From Clitopilus passeckerianus (Eukaryota > Basidiomycota > Agaricomycetes > Agaricales > Entolomataceae), in the NCBI GenBank assembly GCA_944990035.1, contig CALYLX010000072.1:244265-308264 (forward strand): a stretch of 64,000 nt of DNA, read 5' to 3'. Under the pieces are notes generated by a model. It made no database searches. It worked only from the letters and a program-made list of their open reading frames with translations, and was not told the DNA's origin. The translations under genes were made by a program, and so were the position numbers. Below are positions 12,021-23,577 of the stretch, one piece after another; position 1 is the first letter of the stretch; each line of letters starts with the position of its first letter.

Positions 12021-12189
12021 CTTCTATTAAGCATTTGTACAGACGTGGAGAAGAGTAATTAGAAGTTGTCATTATATGATCTAGTGGAGGGTTGTTTTGT
12101 GCTCACAAGTGAAATGTTCCATGTAATAACCGAGAAGAAACGATTGATTGGTAGCCTCTAGTTCTACCACTCTTGGACCCTGGTAAAAG

Positions 12190-12720
12190 TTACTGGATTA
12201 ACTGGACGTCCTCACGAGAAGACAGGGCATCCTTCAGAAGCTGGATCACCAATGATTGAAATACGGAAGAATGAACCGCCGTTAGGAGCGATAAAGCCCA
12301 AGGAGTCAACCCATTAGAGTTGGTAAGGTCTTTGGCTTTCCTCGACCAATCCGTCGCGAACCGAAAGTGTATTTCGCCCGATACAGGAGGTAGTTGTGGA
12401 TTGCGGTGGAAATAAAAGAATTCTTTGGTGTTAGGGGAAACCCTGTTTAGTGTTGTATGTGATAGAACAAGTTCAACAGGAGGAGCGTATTCGAGTGCGG
12501 CTAAGTACTCAAATCTCGAATATCGCTGTGTCGGACGCGAGAAATATCCAGTGTTGAGGTCCTGGGATGTTAGGTCCAGCAGGGTTGCTTTCTGGCAAAT
12601 TGCTGCATTGTCCGGCAATTTCCGAGCATGCGAGAAATGGTGAACTGTGTTTAGTCTCCGGAAACAAGCCTCCAGCTCCAGAAGATCCGGCAAACTCTGT
12701 CTGCAAATACGGCTGAGCAT
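12190..12720 (-). CDS. Conserved hypothetical protein or fragment
   Basis: An open frame of 176 codons starting MLSRICRQSL. A central segment, TKEFFYFHRNPQLPPVSGE, followed by an acidic/basic helical tail, resembles a block I associate with uncharacterised Agaricomycete proteins of unknown role. No catalytic motif, signal peptide or membrane segment is visible. It lies about 225 bp downstream of the release-factor gene on the same strand. The frame has no obvious upstream exon, so it may be the C-terminal part of a larger gene that lost its 5' end. Confidence 0.45.
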   Translation of the reverse strand: MLSRICRQSLPDLLELEACFRRLNTVHHFSHARKLPDNAAICQKATLLDLTSQDLNTGYFSRPTQRYSRFEYLAALEYAPPVELVLSHTTLNRVSPNTKEFFYFHRNPQLPPVSGEIHFRFATDWSRKAKDLTNSNGLTPWALSLLTAVHSSVFQSLVIQLLKDALSSREDVQLIQ

Positions 12721-12945
12721 TCACGGAGCCAGAGATTTGTGGACAGACTTAAGCTATTGTATTCGGCAGAGGCCAGGGAGTGGAGCAGTTTTGTCGAAAG
12801 GTTTGTTGCCGTGTTGTTCGGAAAATGGGAAATGGGACTGGTTGATCGGAGTGCGACTCTGGTAACGACTCCTGGAATTGCAGCTTTACTATACATGTTG
12901 ACCATAGAATCTTTGCATTGCGTTGTGGATGGGAAAGATGATGTG

Positions 12946-13818
12946 TTAATCCAGCGAGACTCCCCTCGATCCTCTATTCTTCTTAACATCGCTTCGATAT
13001 GACTTCGCCTGCCTTCTGCGCGCTTTCTCCACCCTCTCAAGTCTTTCAACGCGCTTCTTCTGAGCTTCAGATGCTTCCTTCTTTACTGATTTGAGAGCGG
13101 AGTTGAGGATGATGGTGTGGAGCTGTATTCTACTTAGCCACGAGCAGGATGAGCAAGGTTAACGAAGAGACGTACTTTACGGAAACAATCGTCAACGTTC
13201 TCAGCTTGGGACCTTGTGAGCTGAGAGGTTATAAGAAGAGAATTGGAGGAGGCAACGAAGTGTGGCTATATGGTCGAGGAGTTAATTATCAGGAGGTGCA
13301 GGATCGTCAGGTGAACGCACATCCGATTTGATAAAGGGAAGCAACCACTGAGGTATCCACTTCGAATCAAGAGAAAGCCTCATGCTTGCTTTTGTTTCAA
13401 CCTTGTTCACATTCTATACACAACTTCACTTAGAATAGCACCTCGAAATGTAAGGCTTAAGTGTACTTACTTGACCCCCAGGACCTGTACTCCGGGAATA
13501 TGAAATCTCAACCAAATTCTTTGGGATTTCGTCTTCTGCCTGCCAGCGCTTTATAAACTCGTTTGCTTGCTCAATATCTTCCGGCCTCTCGAGATAAGGC
13601 AGCTTTGAGGCATTTGATGATGAATTCTTGCCCGCAGAGAGAGCTGACGTCGAGGAGAACCATCTTGGGTTCCTTGGGTTGCTGTTACCGTGAGTGAATA
13701 AGCTGGAACGGCATGGAGTTACTGGTTGGTACGCAGCCAGAACGCCTCTAGCAGGTTGATACCAGTAGCTTGGCTTCGATGATTGTGAAATGCATCGTCT
13801 TATTGTTGTTCCATGCAT
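12946..13818 (-). CDS. Mitochondrial GGQ peptidyl-tRNA hydrolase / ribosome-rescue factor (ICT1/class I RF-like)
   Basis: Exon 1 carries a basic, Ser/Arg-rich N-terminus compatible with a mitochondrial presequence and ends at SRSTGPGGQ. The next exon starts NVNKVETKASMRL, giving the GGQ peptidyl-tRNA hydrolysis motif in its usual setting. Later exons read HFVASSNSLLITSQ, then SQAENVDDCFRK, and the Lys/Arg-rich tail KKRVERLERVEKARRR ending VSLD at the stop 12946-12948. That basic tail is typical of ICT1/ArfB-like factors that occupy the mRNA channel of stalled mitoribosomes. Four short GT-AG introns (e.g. GTAAGT...TATAG after GGQ) keep the frame. ATG 13816-13818 (MHGTTIRRC) is the first ATG in frame. 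No stop-codon-recognition domain is present, so a rescue factor is favoured over a termination factor. Confidence 0.85.
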
Positions 13819-15499
13819 CTTCTGTTCGTCACGGAGCGTTTGGTATGTCAAGGAGGCATGGTGGTTCGCCTTTGGTGGTGGTTAATTGTTTGTAAATGAT
13901 TGTCAAAGGCTTCACCGTCGGGCCGAACTTTGACCTCGACTTTGATCTGGATCCATGCTCAAGAAATACGAAATACGAATAAAGACATCGAGGCTCAACG
14001 CTTAGGGGCATTCGAACTGTGGACATTTATGAGGGCCTTCTTTTATTCTCTTATCCAACCTTCCGCTCCTCTGTCACTCTACTTGCAGCTCAGGTGTTCA
14101 AATTGCAGAACTTCCGAATGCTTCTGCTCCATGAGCTTCCCAAAGCTTGTATCTCATTGCCGTCCCGGTACCGAGAAGACAGCAGACCAATTGCTCCCTT
14201 ATCTATTGAATAGTCTTATTAATCCGTTATCTGTTCGTCTGATGACCTTTAGAAGGATTGACTTGAAATATCGAGTATTGTTAACACACCAGTCCTCCAT
14301 CTATGCTCTGGAATCGTGGTGCTAATAGATCCGAATACCCTGATGCAACTTCCTCTCAGATAGGAACTGTACGTTTCTTATGGATTATCCCCGCGGTTTT
14401 TGAACAAAGAGAATCTGATTGACAGAACAGCACCCGTAGCTCGCACTCCTAACTGGATGCTAATGCAAAATCTTGGGTTGTAATAGGAAACGGACTTTAA
14501 GCCCGAGGAACTATTCACACTTCTGTAGTCTGCGAGGGTTCGAGAGAGTGGCCAGGCCCGATGATCAACCATTCATGGAGCAGTGAAGTTCATCTCAGCC
14601 TTCATCTGTATACGGTTATTCGGACAATCCGCTTGAGGATTGCCAGGGGATATACCAGGAGGAAATATTTGCCTTCTGAAGTTCAGTGGTCTGCGGTTCT
14701 GTCAAGATTCGGCTTTAAATAGACACCAAACCTTACAGTTGTAGTATTCTTGACATGGTGGTCATCCAAACAAGCACACATTTTAGAGCGACTCAGAGTT
14801 CTAGATCCTCGAAATCCGGTGATCAGATGCTCCTCCCCGGCGGATGCTGGAAGGGGGGAGGGCCGTTGGTCGCCGTTTACAATCATTGACGAGGAACGTT
14901 AACGAGATGTTGGGCCATGTATAACAACGAAATTACATTGAAATTACAGCACAGTTAATGCGTCCGGGCTTACAAATAAGCTTGGCTTGGGTAGAAATAT
15001 AGAGGGAACAGCGTGGATAATCGGCTGTAGGATTGACAACGAGCGATTATCAGTGCCTCGAGTCAACCTCGAGTACACACTGGTCAATATCCGAGCCAAT
15101 CAGTGACGATATCGAGCCTAGAAAACTTGGTTTCCACGGTGATTCTTTGTAAACACGCGTCCAGACTTCAGAAAGGGGTTCTACAGAGAACTGACCCACA
15201 TCTCGTTCAACAACTCCTGAGATGATGGACCTATTGTAGGTGACGACGTTGGGAAAATTCAAAGTTCTATCGAAGAGCAAACAAACGTAAACTCGGATTG
15301 CTGCTCCGATCGCATTTGATGCTACGCCACCTTCACGCTTCACTTCCTTCTTTCACCTCCTTCTTCCTCCTTCTCCTCTCCTCCTCGTCCTGGGCTCGTG
15401 TAGCCCTATTTCTCTCCTTTATAACGAGCAAATGAGCAAGAGCACCGTTCTTTACAAGCAGACACTCCTTCATTATCTTGCCAATATCTGCCCCGAGTT
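13819..15499. other. Long divergent intergenic region with a pyrimidine-rich promoter tract
   Basis: About 1.7 kb without a convincing gene. The right end (15340-15410) is a strongly CT-rich tract followed by TTTATAAC at about 15418-15425, roughly 75 nt before the DUF1996 start; such tracts are common in strongly expressed fungal promoters. The remainder shows only short unrelated frames. Confidence 0.5.
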
Positions 15500-18193
15500 A
15501 TGCGGTTCTTACAAGCATGGCTTGCAACGGCTCTGATAGCTACTGTCAGCGGTTACTGGCTTATGGCTGCTGGTAAGGCAAACACGCCTAGAAATCTCTG
15601 TGGAACGGATGAATGAACTCCGGAACAGAGAACACTATCACTACTGAGCGTATGGACCCTCTGGTCAGTCCTGGCAAGGTCTCTGGACATGTTCATTCAG
15701 GTCAGTGGAGCAACTAAGCAAGCACCAGTTCTCTGAACCTATGGCTGACATACAACCCTCTGCATTGTAGTTATGGGTGGAAGCAACTTCCGATTGACCA
15801 CCAACACCTCATACCTCAGGCAAAGCGAGTGCACCTCCATGCCTATCGCCGAAGACAAATCTGCCTATTGGTTCCCTGTAAGCATTCTGCGCCTTTATAT
15901 ATATATATGAGGATAGAACTAAACGCCATTCCATATAGCATTTGTACTTCCAGTACGTATCAACTCCTCATAGCTGCCAGACATATCCTTATTAAACCAA
16001 ACCTAAAGGTGGAAGAACGGAAGCTTTACTAGCCTGAACGGCGGACCTGTGATGTAGGTCTCTTTTTCCAGATTCTACTTCATGTAGCTGACCCTCATTC
16101 AGTTGTAAGCGTTGTCGATGACCTTCTGATAGCAGTTTTATGAATGTCCCCTGTCAGACTATCTGTTCGGTGATAAACCAGGAACGACAACTGCCTTCCC
16201 GGACGATGTACGTAACTGTTCCAACTCATCAGTATCATAGGGGTTGTACTGATAAAGCGCTATAGTTCCGCATGCTCAGTGGTAACCCGACCCTCCGCAC
16301 CTACGACGCGAACAGTTACGACCAACAGGCCATTACCTTCCTCTGCTTGGATTTCAATGGTGTCACCACTCGTCATAACGAGCTGCCCTCGAAGAAATGC
16401 CCTTCCGGTGTTCGCGCTCAGGTGAATTTTCCGAGCTGCTGGGACGGCAAGGTCGGTGCTCTTTTAATTAAATCGAACATTGATACATCAGAATGATTGG
16501 GCTGTCTATTTTGCGAACTTTTGTCATCTACGGCACGCCTTATCTCGCACTTTTCTCTTTATCTCCGGTCTTCTCTCGTTTCATCGTTTCATCGAACTCA
16601 TACCGCTCTTCCCCCTTTGACGTAGAACCTCGATTCCCCCGATCACAAGTCGCACGTTGCTTTCTTATCAGGCGGTCCTGACTCTGGATCATGCAGTGAT
16701 CCCAAATATCCTGTTACTTTGCCGAGGATATTCATTGAGGTATGCACTCCTGTATTCGTCGGAATCAAACTTTGACTGACATTTGGCTAGGTTTACTGGA
16801 ATACTGGCGATGTCGAGAAATACCGATCAGAGGCAATGAACACAGATCAGCCTTTTGTGTGCGTCTCATTATCTCTCACCTTCTTCACGTCCGCCTGCCT
16901 AATTTTGCTCCAGGTTTGCTTATGGAGATCCCACTGGTTACGGATATCATGCCGATTTCATTAATGGATGGGACAAGGGCGTCCTTCAGCGCGCTGTTGA
17001 TGAATGCCATTGTGACCCAAATGGTTCGGTAAGTTGATGCATCGGCCATTTGTTATCAACAGACATGCTAAGCCTTTTCCTTGTCCAGTTGGAATGCTGC
17101 GCCGACAAAGGCGTCTTTACTTATAAGCAAAACTCCAACTGCAGAATTACGAGGTCTATTGATGAACAGAGTTCGTACAGCTACCCATTCTCAGCGCCTA
17201 TTTCCTGACTTCTTTGCAGCGACTGGAACCCTTCCCAAGCTTCCAGGAAACAACCCAGTACAACCCTACGGCAAGCCTGCGACCATGTACACCGATCCAG
17301 ACACTCCTGGTCTCATCAGCCCCGTCTACGCTTACATGGGCAAAGCTCCTCCGAAATCAGGCTCCGTATTCGTCCCCCCATCGCACGGCTCGACTAGCTC
17401 AGCAGCTCCTTCCAGTTCTAAACCAGCCTCCAGTGCTCCCGCGATCTCTACCTCCAAAGCGACATCCACGGTGGAGGCTACGTCCGCGCCTGGTCAGAGC
17501 CATGTCTCTACTTCTTTAACGACTTCAACCACCGCGGCACCCAGTACTTCGATCAACGAGGCCTCGAGCGTTTTGGCTACCTCTTCGTCTGCGTCTGTGA
17601 CGGGCCATGCCACCTCAGCTCATGCGACGAGTAGTGTTCATCCCACCACCACCGTGGTTGTTACTTCTTATGTTGCCACTTCTACTCGGACAAGCGCCCT
17701 TCACACTGCATCTGCCTCTCACCCCTCTGCCGGTTCCGGCTCGAACGATCCCACCAACAACGGGCATGATTCTGACGAGGATGACGAAGATTGTGACGAT
17801 GACGAAGAGCCAGTACCAGCGGGTGAGGACGAAGGTGATGAGGAATGCGACGACGAAGACGGTGAAGAGCAACCAGCTCCTTCCCCTTCCCACCACAACC
17901 ACCCGTCTTCGCCGTCCCCGTCTCCAAAGCCTGAGCAGAACAACCACAACTCAGCAGCAAACCCAGGCCCTTCGTCTCCTGCCCCCAACAGCGGCAGCTC
18001 TTCTCTAACACACGACGCCGCTGGTCCTCAATGTGGCATTCGCAAGTATAGGCACAAGTGGCTGAAGGAACTGAAGGCCGCGAAGGACGCTGAGGCCAGG
18101 AAGCAAGCTGACGCGCTGAAGCAACCCACGAAGAGGTCGTCCTTCTACCGCGTCCACCATGATCGCGTCAAGAGGCTCATTACAGGCTATTAG
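15500..18193 (+). CDS. Secreted DUF1996-domain protein with Ser/Thr-rich and acidic tail
   Basis: Begins MRFLQAWLATALIATVSG, a good signal peptide. Exons joined by short introns give the DUF1996 (PF09362) signature: RMDPLVSPGKVSGHVH, MGGSNFR, PIAEDKSAYWFP, LYFQWKNGSF, then LSGNPTLRTYD, CLDFNG, LPSKKCPSGVRAQVNFPSCWDG and PRIFIEVYWNTGD. The His in GHVH and the Cys pairs are conserved across this family of fungal extracellular proteins of unknown activity. After about residue 330 the protein becomes Ser/Thr/Ala-rich (probably O-glycosylated), then very acidic (DEDDEDCDDDEE), then Pro/Ser/His-rich, and ends with a Lys/Arg-rich segment. The last 1.1 kb is one exon ending at 18191-18193. Likely wall-associated; function unknown. 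Confidence 0.85.
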
Positions 18194-18804
18194 AGCCTCC
18201 CAACGTTCAGCCAGCCGGTCTCTGGTCAAGACCGATTTTGCGATTTTTCTGTTTCATGTCTCTTCTCGTTTATCTGGTCCAGCTTGCTGGCTGTCATCTC
18301 TTGTCTCGATTATCTCTCATATTGTGTTTTCCCGTCGATGGCTTGTTGCTAGATTACTCGCCATTCGTGTTCATATCTCTGAAGCTATGTCTATGGCATA
18401 GATACCCTGTTTGTCGACAGAGGCTGAGTCCTTGTGTCCTTCATTACCCAGTCGTAATTATATCTAGTTATCTGTTAGCGTTGATCTTATAGAATGTCAG
18501 GTTTCATGAAGCAATGATCTGTTGAATAGCTATATCCCGTTTTGGAGCATACTGAGCAACAGAAGTATTTTACTAACAACAAAAAGTATTCACCCGACTG
18601 GTGCTACGAAGAAAGATAAATGGGTATGATCAATGATGGTGATGAATATGTACGTCTAAGCGATCAGAATCAAAGAAGTAGTTGGTCAGAATCTTGTTGA
18701 AGATAATATGTAATTACGAAGTCTGGGAGCCGAGAAGGAAAGACATAGTGGTTGATCTGTGTCGACGGTGCAATACGAGGAGACGAAGACGATGGTGCAC
18801 ACAA
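18194..18804. other. Convergent 3' intergenic region
   Basis: About 610 bp between the 3' ends of the DUF1996 gene and forkhead gene A. AT-rich stretches suit polyadenylation; no coding or structural feature was identified. Confidence 0.4.
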
Positions 18805-20075
18805 TCAAAAAGCACGACCCTTACCTTTGCTCCTCTGAGTCCGAGTTGGCGCCGTCAGTTCTTGGGGGTCAATGGAGCCCATGTCAGGCTCCCGGCTGCG
18901 AGTATGATAGCGGTGATACCCACCATGACCGGAATCCGAACTCTGGCTGGACATGCCGGTGTCGGAGTACCCGCCGTCGGAATAGCGAGGGGATTGTCGC
19001 TGAGCGGTTGAGGGGACGTGGAGAGGACCGGGAAACCCATGATGACGATTGTCGTAGGGACAAGCCAGGAATTGGGGTAGAAAACGATAATCCTCGGTCC
19101 CTCGCGCTTGATGGTAATGAAGGAGGGGAGGATTTGGGTAGATAGTCGAGTTATAGCCGAGAGGCACGTAATGGGACATGATGCATGTCGAAGTCGGGGG
19201 TGGGCAGAAGGAGGGGGGGTAACCCTGTCGTATCTCCGAGCTCTCCTGAGAAGTGGCACCGATGGCAAGGTCCCCCAGGGCTTGATCTAGCACCATTGGG
19301 GATGCTGATCCCTTCCTGCCCCTGCTCCTGCCCGTCCTCTTGCTTGTGGTCTTCTTCTTGCCCTTTCCATTGCTTTCAATCTCAACCTTGTCCTGCGAGT
19401 CAAATTCGCTTTCAGGTGCATCACCTTTTTCCACCTTCCTAGACTTTCGCTTTCGCAGCCGCTTTGTTCCCTTCTTCGGGATGACGGTCCACAATTTCCC
19501 TTTTGTACTCTCGTGGTGCAGAGGATCATTATTTGGTAACTGGATGAAGCGAGAGTGAAAGGAGAGGGCGTGGCGGATGGAATCCTATAACCATACGTTG
19601 TCAGCATAGCTCGTTACCCCTTATAAGAAAAAAAAACTATACATACTGCCCATGGAGCGTGCCTTCCTCTGATTCTGTAATATTCAAAATGGTCCATAAA
19701 ACAGCTATGTATCTCCCCGAGCTGTAGGGCGCGTGTGGGGGAGCTTTCGATTGCAATGGCGATGAGCTCTGGGAGGTGTGCACCTGGGCGCCTGTCTGGA
19801 CCTCGATCGGTGATGCTCGACAGATTCAGGGGAAGATGAGGTGCGATGCCCGCGAGCTTCCTAAGCCATTGAGCAACAGGCCTCTCCGTGGGGTTACTCG
19901 TAGGAGCGGGGGGGATGTATATTTGCGGAAGGACAACCGCGCTTTGACCGCCTGGGGAGGTGCCGCCGCCGTGACTGGAGCTGGGCGTGTTAGACAAGCG
20001 GCCGTTGGCGCCACGGTACGATGCGGCGTGAGTCTTGGTAGCTGAAGACAGGGGGATATCCTTCGTACGAGCCAT
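18805..20075 (-). CDS. Forkhead-domain transcription factor A (divergent)
   Basis: Exon 1 (20075-19647, MARTKDIPLSS) carries the first forkhead helices: LPELIAIAIESSPTRALQL, then IHSCFMDHFEYYR and GRHAPWA. A GTATGT...TATAG intron separates it from exon 2 (19584-18805), which continues DSIRHALSFHSRFIQLP and KGKLWTVIP, the recognition helix and wing region. A basic nuclear-localisation-like stretch (RLRKRKSRK) and a long Pro/Ser/Tyr-rich disordered tail follow. The canonical W-x-N-S-I-R-H-N-L-S-L recognition helix here reads W-A-D-S-I-R-H-A-L-S-F, so two Asn positions are replaced. The stop chosen ends KGKGRAF; a possible splice donor (GTAAGG) just before it leaves open a further 3' exon. A nuclear regulator is inferred from the family; targets unknown. 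Confidence 0.75.
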
Positions 20076-22600
20076 GATAGCACGTGGTATCTCGTCAATA
20101 GTTTATAAACAAGTGGGGGGTGGCGTCGAGAGTGTGGTGAACTTTTATTCAGCAGTAGCAGCAAAATTCCAAATCCTGTGTAGTTGGCGTTGAAGAGCAG
20201 GCGTTTTGGTAATGAGAACGCCGGGGGTAAGCCGGGGACGAAGGGGAATTTGATAAAATAAGAGTCGAAGGGGGAATATAGACGGCAGGCAATTATACTC
20301 TGTAGGCAGGAGGGAGTCTCTGGACCGAACTCGCGAAGCAAGATGCGGACGAGGTCGTCTCGGAGCTAGACTCAATGAACAGCTGTGGACGCTGTTGTGG
20401 GCGCCCTTGCAAAGAAAGGACAGTCACTAAACGGAGAATTTAAACCTACGGATCCTCGATGAGGGCGCTCGGTGGCCCGGTAGTGGCAGAAAAAATTGTG
20501 GGCGACAAGTGGTCGCAGGGGGATGTTATAGGTGAATGTGGGTGGCAAGGTAAACGGCCTAACATGGTCCAATTAACCCAAACAAACATGGACCCATAAC
20601 CGATCGGCGAATAAATAATACACACCCAGTTGATACAACAGGAAAAAAATAAATCAATATGGTAAAAGCGACACAAAGGAACAAAAGAGGTATTCGATCA
20701 TAATTCCCTTGTTAGAATGATTTTTACAACGACTCACGGGGTAACGACCTTGTGAGACCCACGGAAAGACCGGAAGGTGAGGAAGAAAGCAAAGGTGAGG
20801 AAAACTCCCTCACTGAGGATATGCCCACATACCCAGGTGTATATGCCAAATGTCGATAATACGGTGAGCCTTATTTCTTTACTTCTTCACTTTGGTCAGA
20901 CACCCACGAGCCCGAGGACCATGACCGGACCATTGCGAGTACATCGTAACTGCTGTGTTCATTGACTCTGGGATCATGGTTCCCCGTTAGGCGGTAATCT
21001 CGAGCTCTGTAGGCTCCTTTCTCTCGACGTCTTGTTTATTTAATTTTTGACAATTAATGGGGAATATGTTGTAAAAAAAGGCGGTGATGCGTGTGTGCGC
21101 CTGTCATACCCTCGTTAATTCGTACTCAGCCGGAGCTAATTTGCCGAATTACCTAGAATCCAGGGGACATTTTTTCCGCCGCTCCTTCATCGAATAATCC
21201 TGCAATTTCGTCCCTGCAAAAGGAAGGTCTCTTGAATTCTGGAAATCCAAGAAATGACGTTCGCAGGGCGCCGAGCTGCGTGGAGTTTGTGGCAGACTGC
21301 TTTGTTTTGCTTCGGGCCAGGCCAGGCGAATAGAGGCAATTTGACATCTTTGATGCTGTTACGGCGTTTCTTAAACCAGGGAGTTCTGAATGATAAGCCT
21401 CGCGCCCCCGCCCCGCCCGGTTACAAGAGCCTTTTCCCAAAAAGGAGCTAGTGGCCCGCCTTCGACCACAGATGATCGGTTAGCTCACGTCTATCGCCTT
21501 TGGAAACCCATAAAAAGAGACGCACCACAGCTTCCGACATGATGCCATGATCTAGGCACTGCGTCGTACAGTTTGGGTCTTAAAATCCTGGATAAAAAAA
21601 AAGAAATTCAGAGGCAACATCCGTGCGAGTGTTTCTAGAACTCCATGCGTTCATTTCGTAGACAAAGCAAGAGCCCACAGGGCCGACGGGAAAGGCCAGA
21701 ATTTCTTCCTTTGTTAGCTCTGATTCCACGGGTAATCAGCGTGATCGTTGCGAGTGGGGGATTGCTTTGTTCGTTCGGAGCTTCCCGACCTCACCTGATT
21801 TTTCCACATGCAGCGATTCACTTACTTGTATGTCTCCTAATGTTTCCCGGACATTCATTCGTTCCGAATTTTCTCGACTGTGATTGCAATAAATACCAGC
21901 CGTGACGTTTCGAGAGGGGAGAGCGAATGGGATCCTCGATGATTACGCTTTTGATGGCAGCTCGCTATCACTAGCCTGGAAAATGATGTTGATTGTGCCG
22001 GGCTTAGCGTTAATTGGCCAGAAAAGGGGGAGGATCCACGCAACTATGGTATTACTCCTCCGTGTCTGGATCGCATTCCTGAGTCGCTAACAGCCTGACA
22101 GAGACCCCAATAATTAGACGCGAGTTGACGCCAGGGTTTTGGGCCTCCCACGCCTTATCCTGTGAACGAAGCTTGGCAGTGCCGACATGAGTCGTACGAC
22201 CGGCGATAAAGGGAGTAATCCAGACATCAACAGGTTACACCACCGAGTAGATGGTTGAAGAAACGTGCTCATGTCTTGGACCCACTTGACAGGGCAGGCG
22301 CCGCAGGTCCGCAGAGGGATACTGATCTATTCCCATTGGTGCTGTTGAAGCGCCCACCGGGAGGGGTGAGGGGGATGAGCGTGGTGGCGTCACGAGATAT
22401 AATTCCAGGCCGAGGATTTGGAAGGAAATATAATGTTCATTAATACAAGATCGTGACTATACCTACATGCTACAGAGGGAGTGCAAAACAAGTAATCTAA
22501 AGGGATGCAAGAGACGTTAAGTAAAGGATACACAATGGAGCGAGCAGTCGAAAAGAAAGTACCAGATATTCCAAGGATAACAGAGACGAAAGGTTATAAT
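20076..22600. other. 2.5-kb gene-poor region upstream of forkhead gene A
   Basis: Holds the promoter and probable long 5' leader of forkhead gene A. Beyond that only short frames without recognisable domains. A C-rich run (GCCCCCGCCCCGCCC) lies near 21402-21417. No repeat family, RNA gene or transposon signature was recognised. Confidence 0.5.
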
Positions 22601-23342
22601 TCAGGGCATGATGTAATCCAGGTCTCCTTCATTCACCCGGATCTCGACAACTTCTATCTCATAGTTATTGAAACCAGAGTTCGTAGACGAGGCCGAGGAA
22701 GATGTGAACCCAGGCGCATTCGGAGGCGACGTGGAGGCGATATCTAACAGAGTTATTCGAGTTGGCATCAGAAGGTCAGAAGAAATTATGAGAGTAACAG
22801 CGACTAACATCGGTCCTTGATATACGGTGGTACAAAGAGATCCTACATGATTCTATTGAGTCCCGGAGACTTGAACAGATACCGGTGCTTACCTGGTTCC
22901 AGACAAAGCCTTGGCTCCTATGGATGGTGAGTATAGGCCGAAGGGTGTACGTAGGCGATCGAGGTCTCCTCCGACGAGGGCTAGGGCTCTTCTCAGGCTC
23001 ACTTTCCACAGCTCTTTGCTTTCCCTTGAGGTCTTTCAGAGAGCCCGATGGGCCTTTGGCCTTCGTTCCATCTCCTTCCTCAGCCATATCCATATTCATC
23101 TCGTCACTTGTTCCACTATCGGAGTCATCCTCTCTTGTGACCATTCCATCCCTGACATTAACATTGGTTATATCACCATCTTCGGGGTACTCTTCATCGT
23201 CCTCCGAGTAAGAGTCCGACCCACTATCGCTGTAATCGTCTTCACCATATGGGATCTGCTCGTAACAAGCCCAAGTCGGTGGAGAAGCTGCTCGGCCCAC
23301 AGTACGTCGTCGAAAGTAGTAAGGGTCCGGCGCAGAGCTCAT
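22601..23342 (-). CDS. Acidic conserved hypothetical protein
   Basis: Start at 23340-23342 (MSSAPDPYYFRRRTVG) is preferred because it leaves a promoter gap to the divergent THG1 gene. The sequence has a Tyr/Asp/Ser/Glu-rich acidic stretch (EDDYSDSGSDSYSEDDEEYPED), two further acidic segments, a Lys/Pro-rich patch (RRRRPRSPTYTLRPILTI), and then SQGFVWNQ across a GTAAGC...ATAG intron into a C-terminal exon with a hydrophobic stretch (MLVAVTLIISSDLL) and a TSPPNAPGFTSSS segment ending YIMP. I know of no characterised member. The conserved-looking part is the Arg-rich to FVWNQ block; the acidic part is probably disordered. Confidence 0.55.
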
Positions 23343-23577
23343 GGTAGTCGTTGACAAAGGTTTTAGTCCTTGCAATGGTTGTGGTAGATATGCAAGCCAG
23401 GGAGAGTCAGGAGGAGGTGAGGCAACCGTGAGGTGTGGCTGTGGCGCCAGTCTACCCCAGTCACGTGTGACAGCTTCCAAAAAAGGCATATCATATCTCT
23501 GCTGATAACATCCACGACCAATCTGCCCTGCCAACGTTCACAACAGCTGTAACGGTGACCAGGACAGAAAAATAGAC

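Noticed and set aside
14530..14570. GGTTCGA-like string suggestive of a tRNA T-arm
   Set aside because: No matching acceptor or anticodon stem could be built around it.
17615..18011. Long minus-strand frames rich in Ser, Val and Arg
   Set aside because: Antisense shadows of the repetitive acidic and Ser/Thr tail of the DUF1996 gene.
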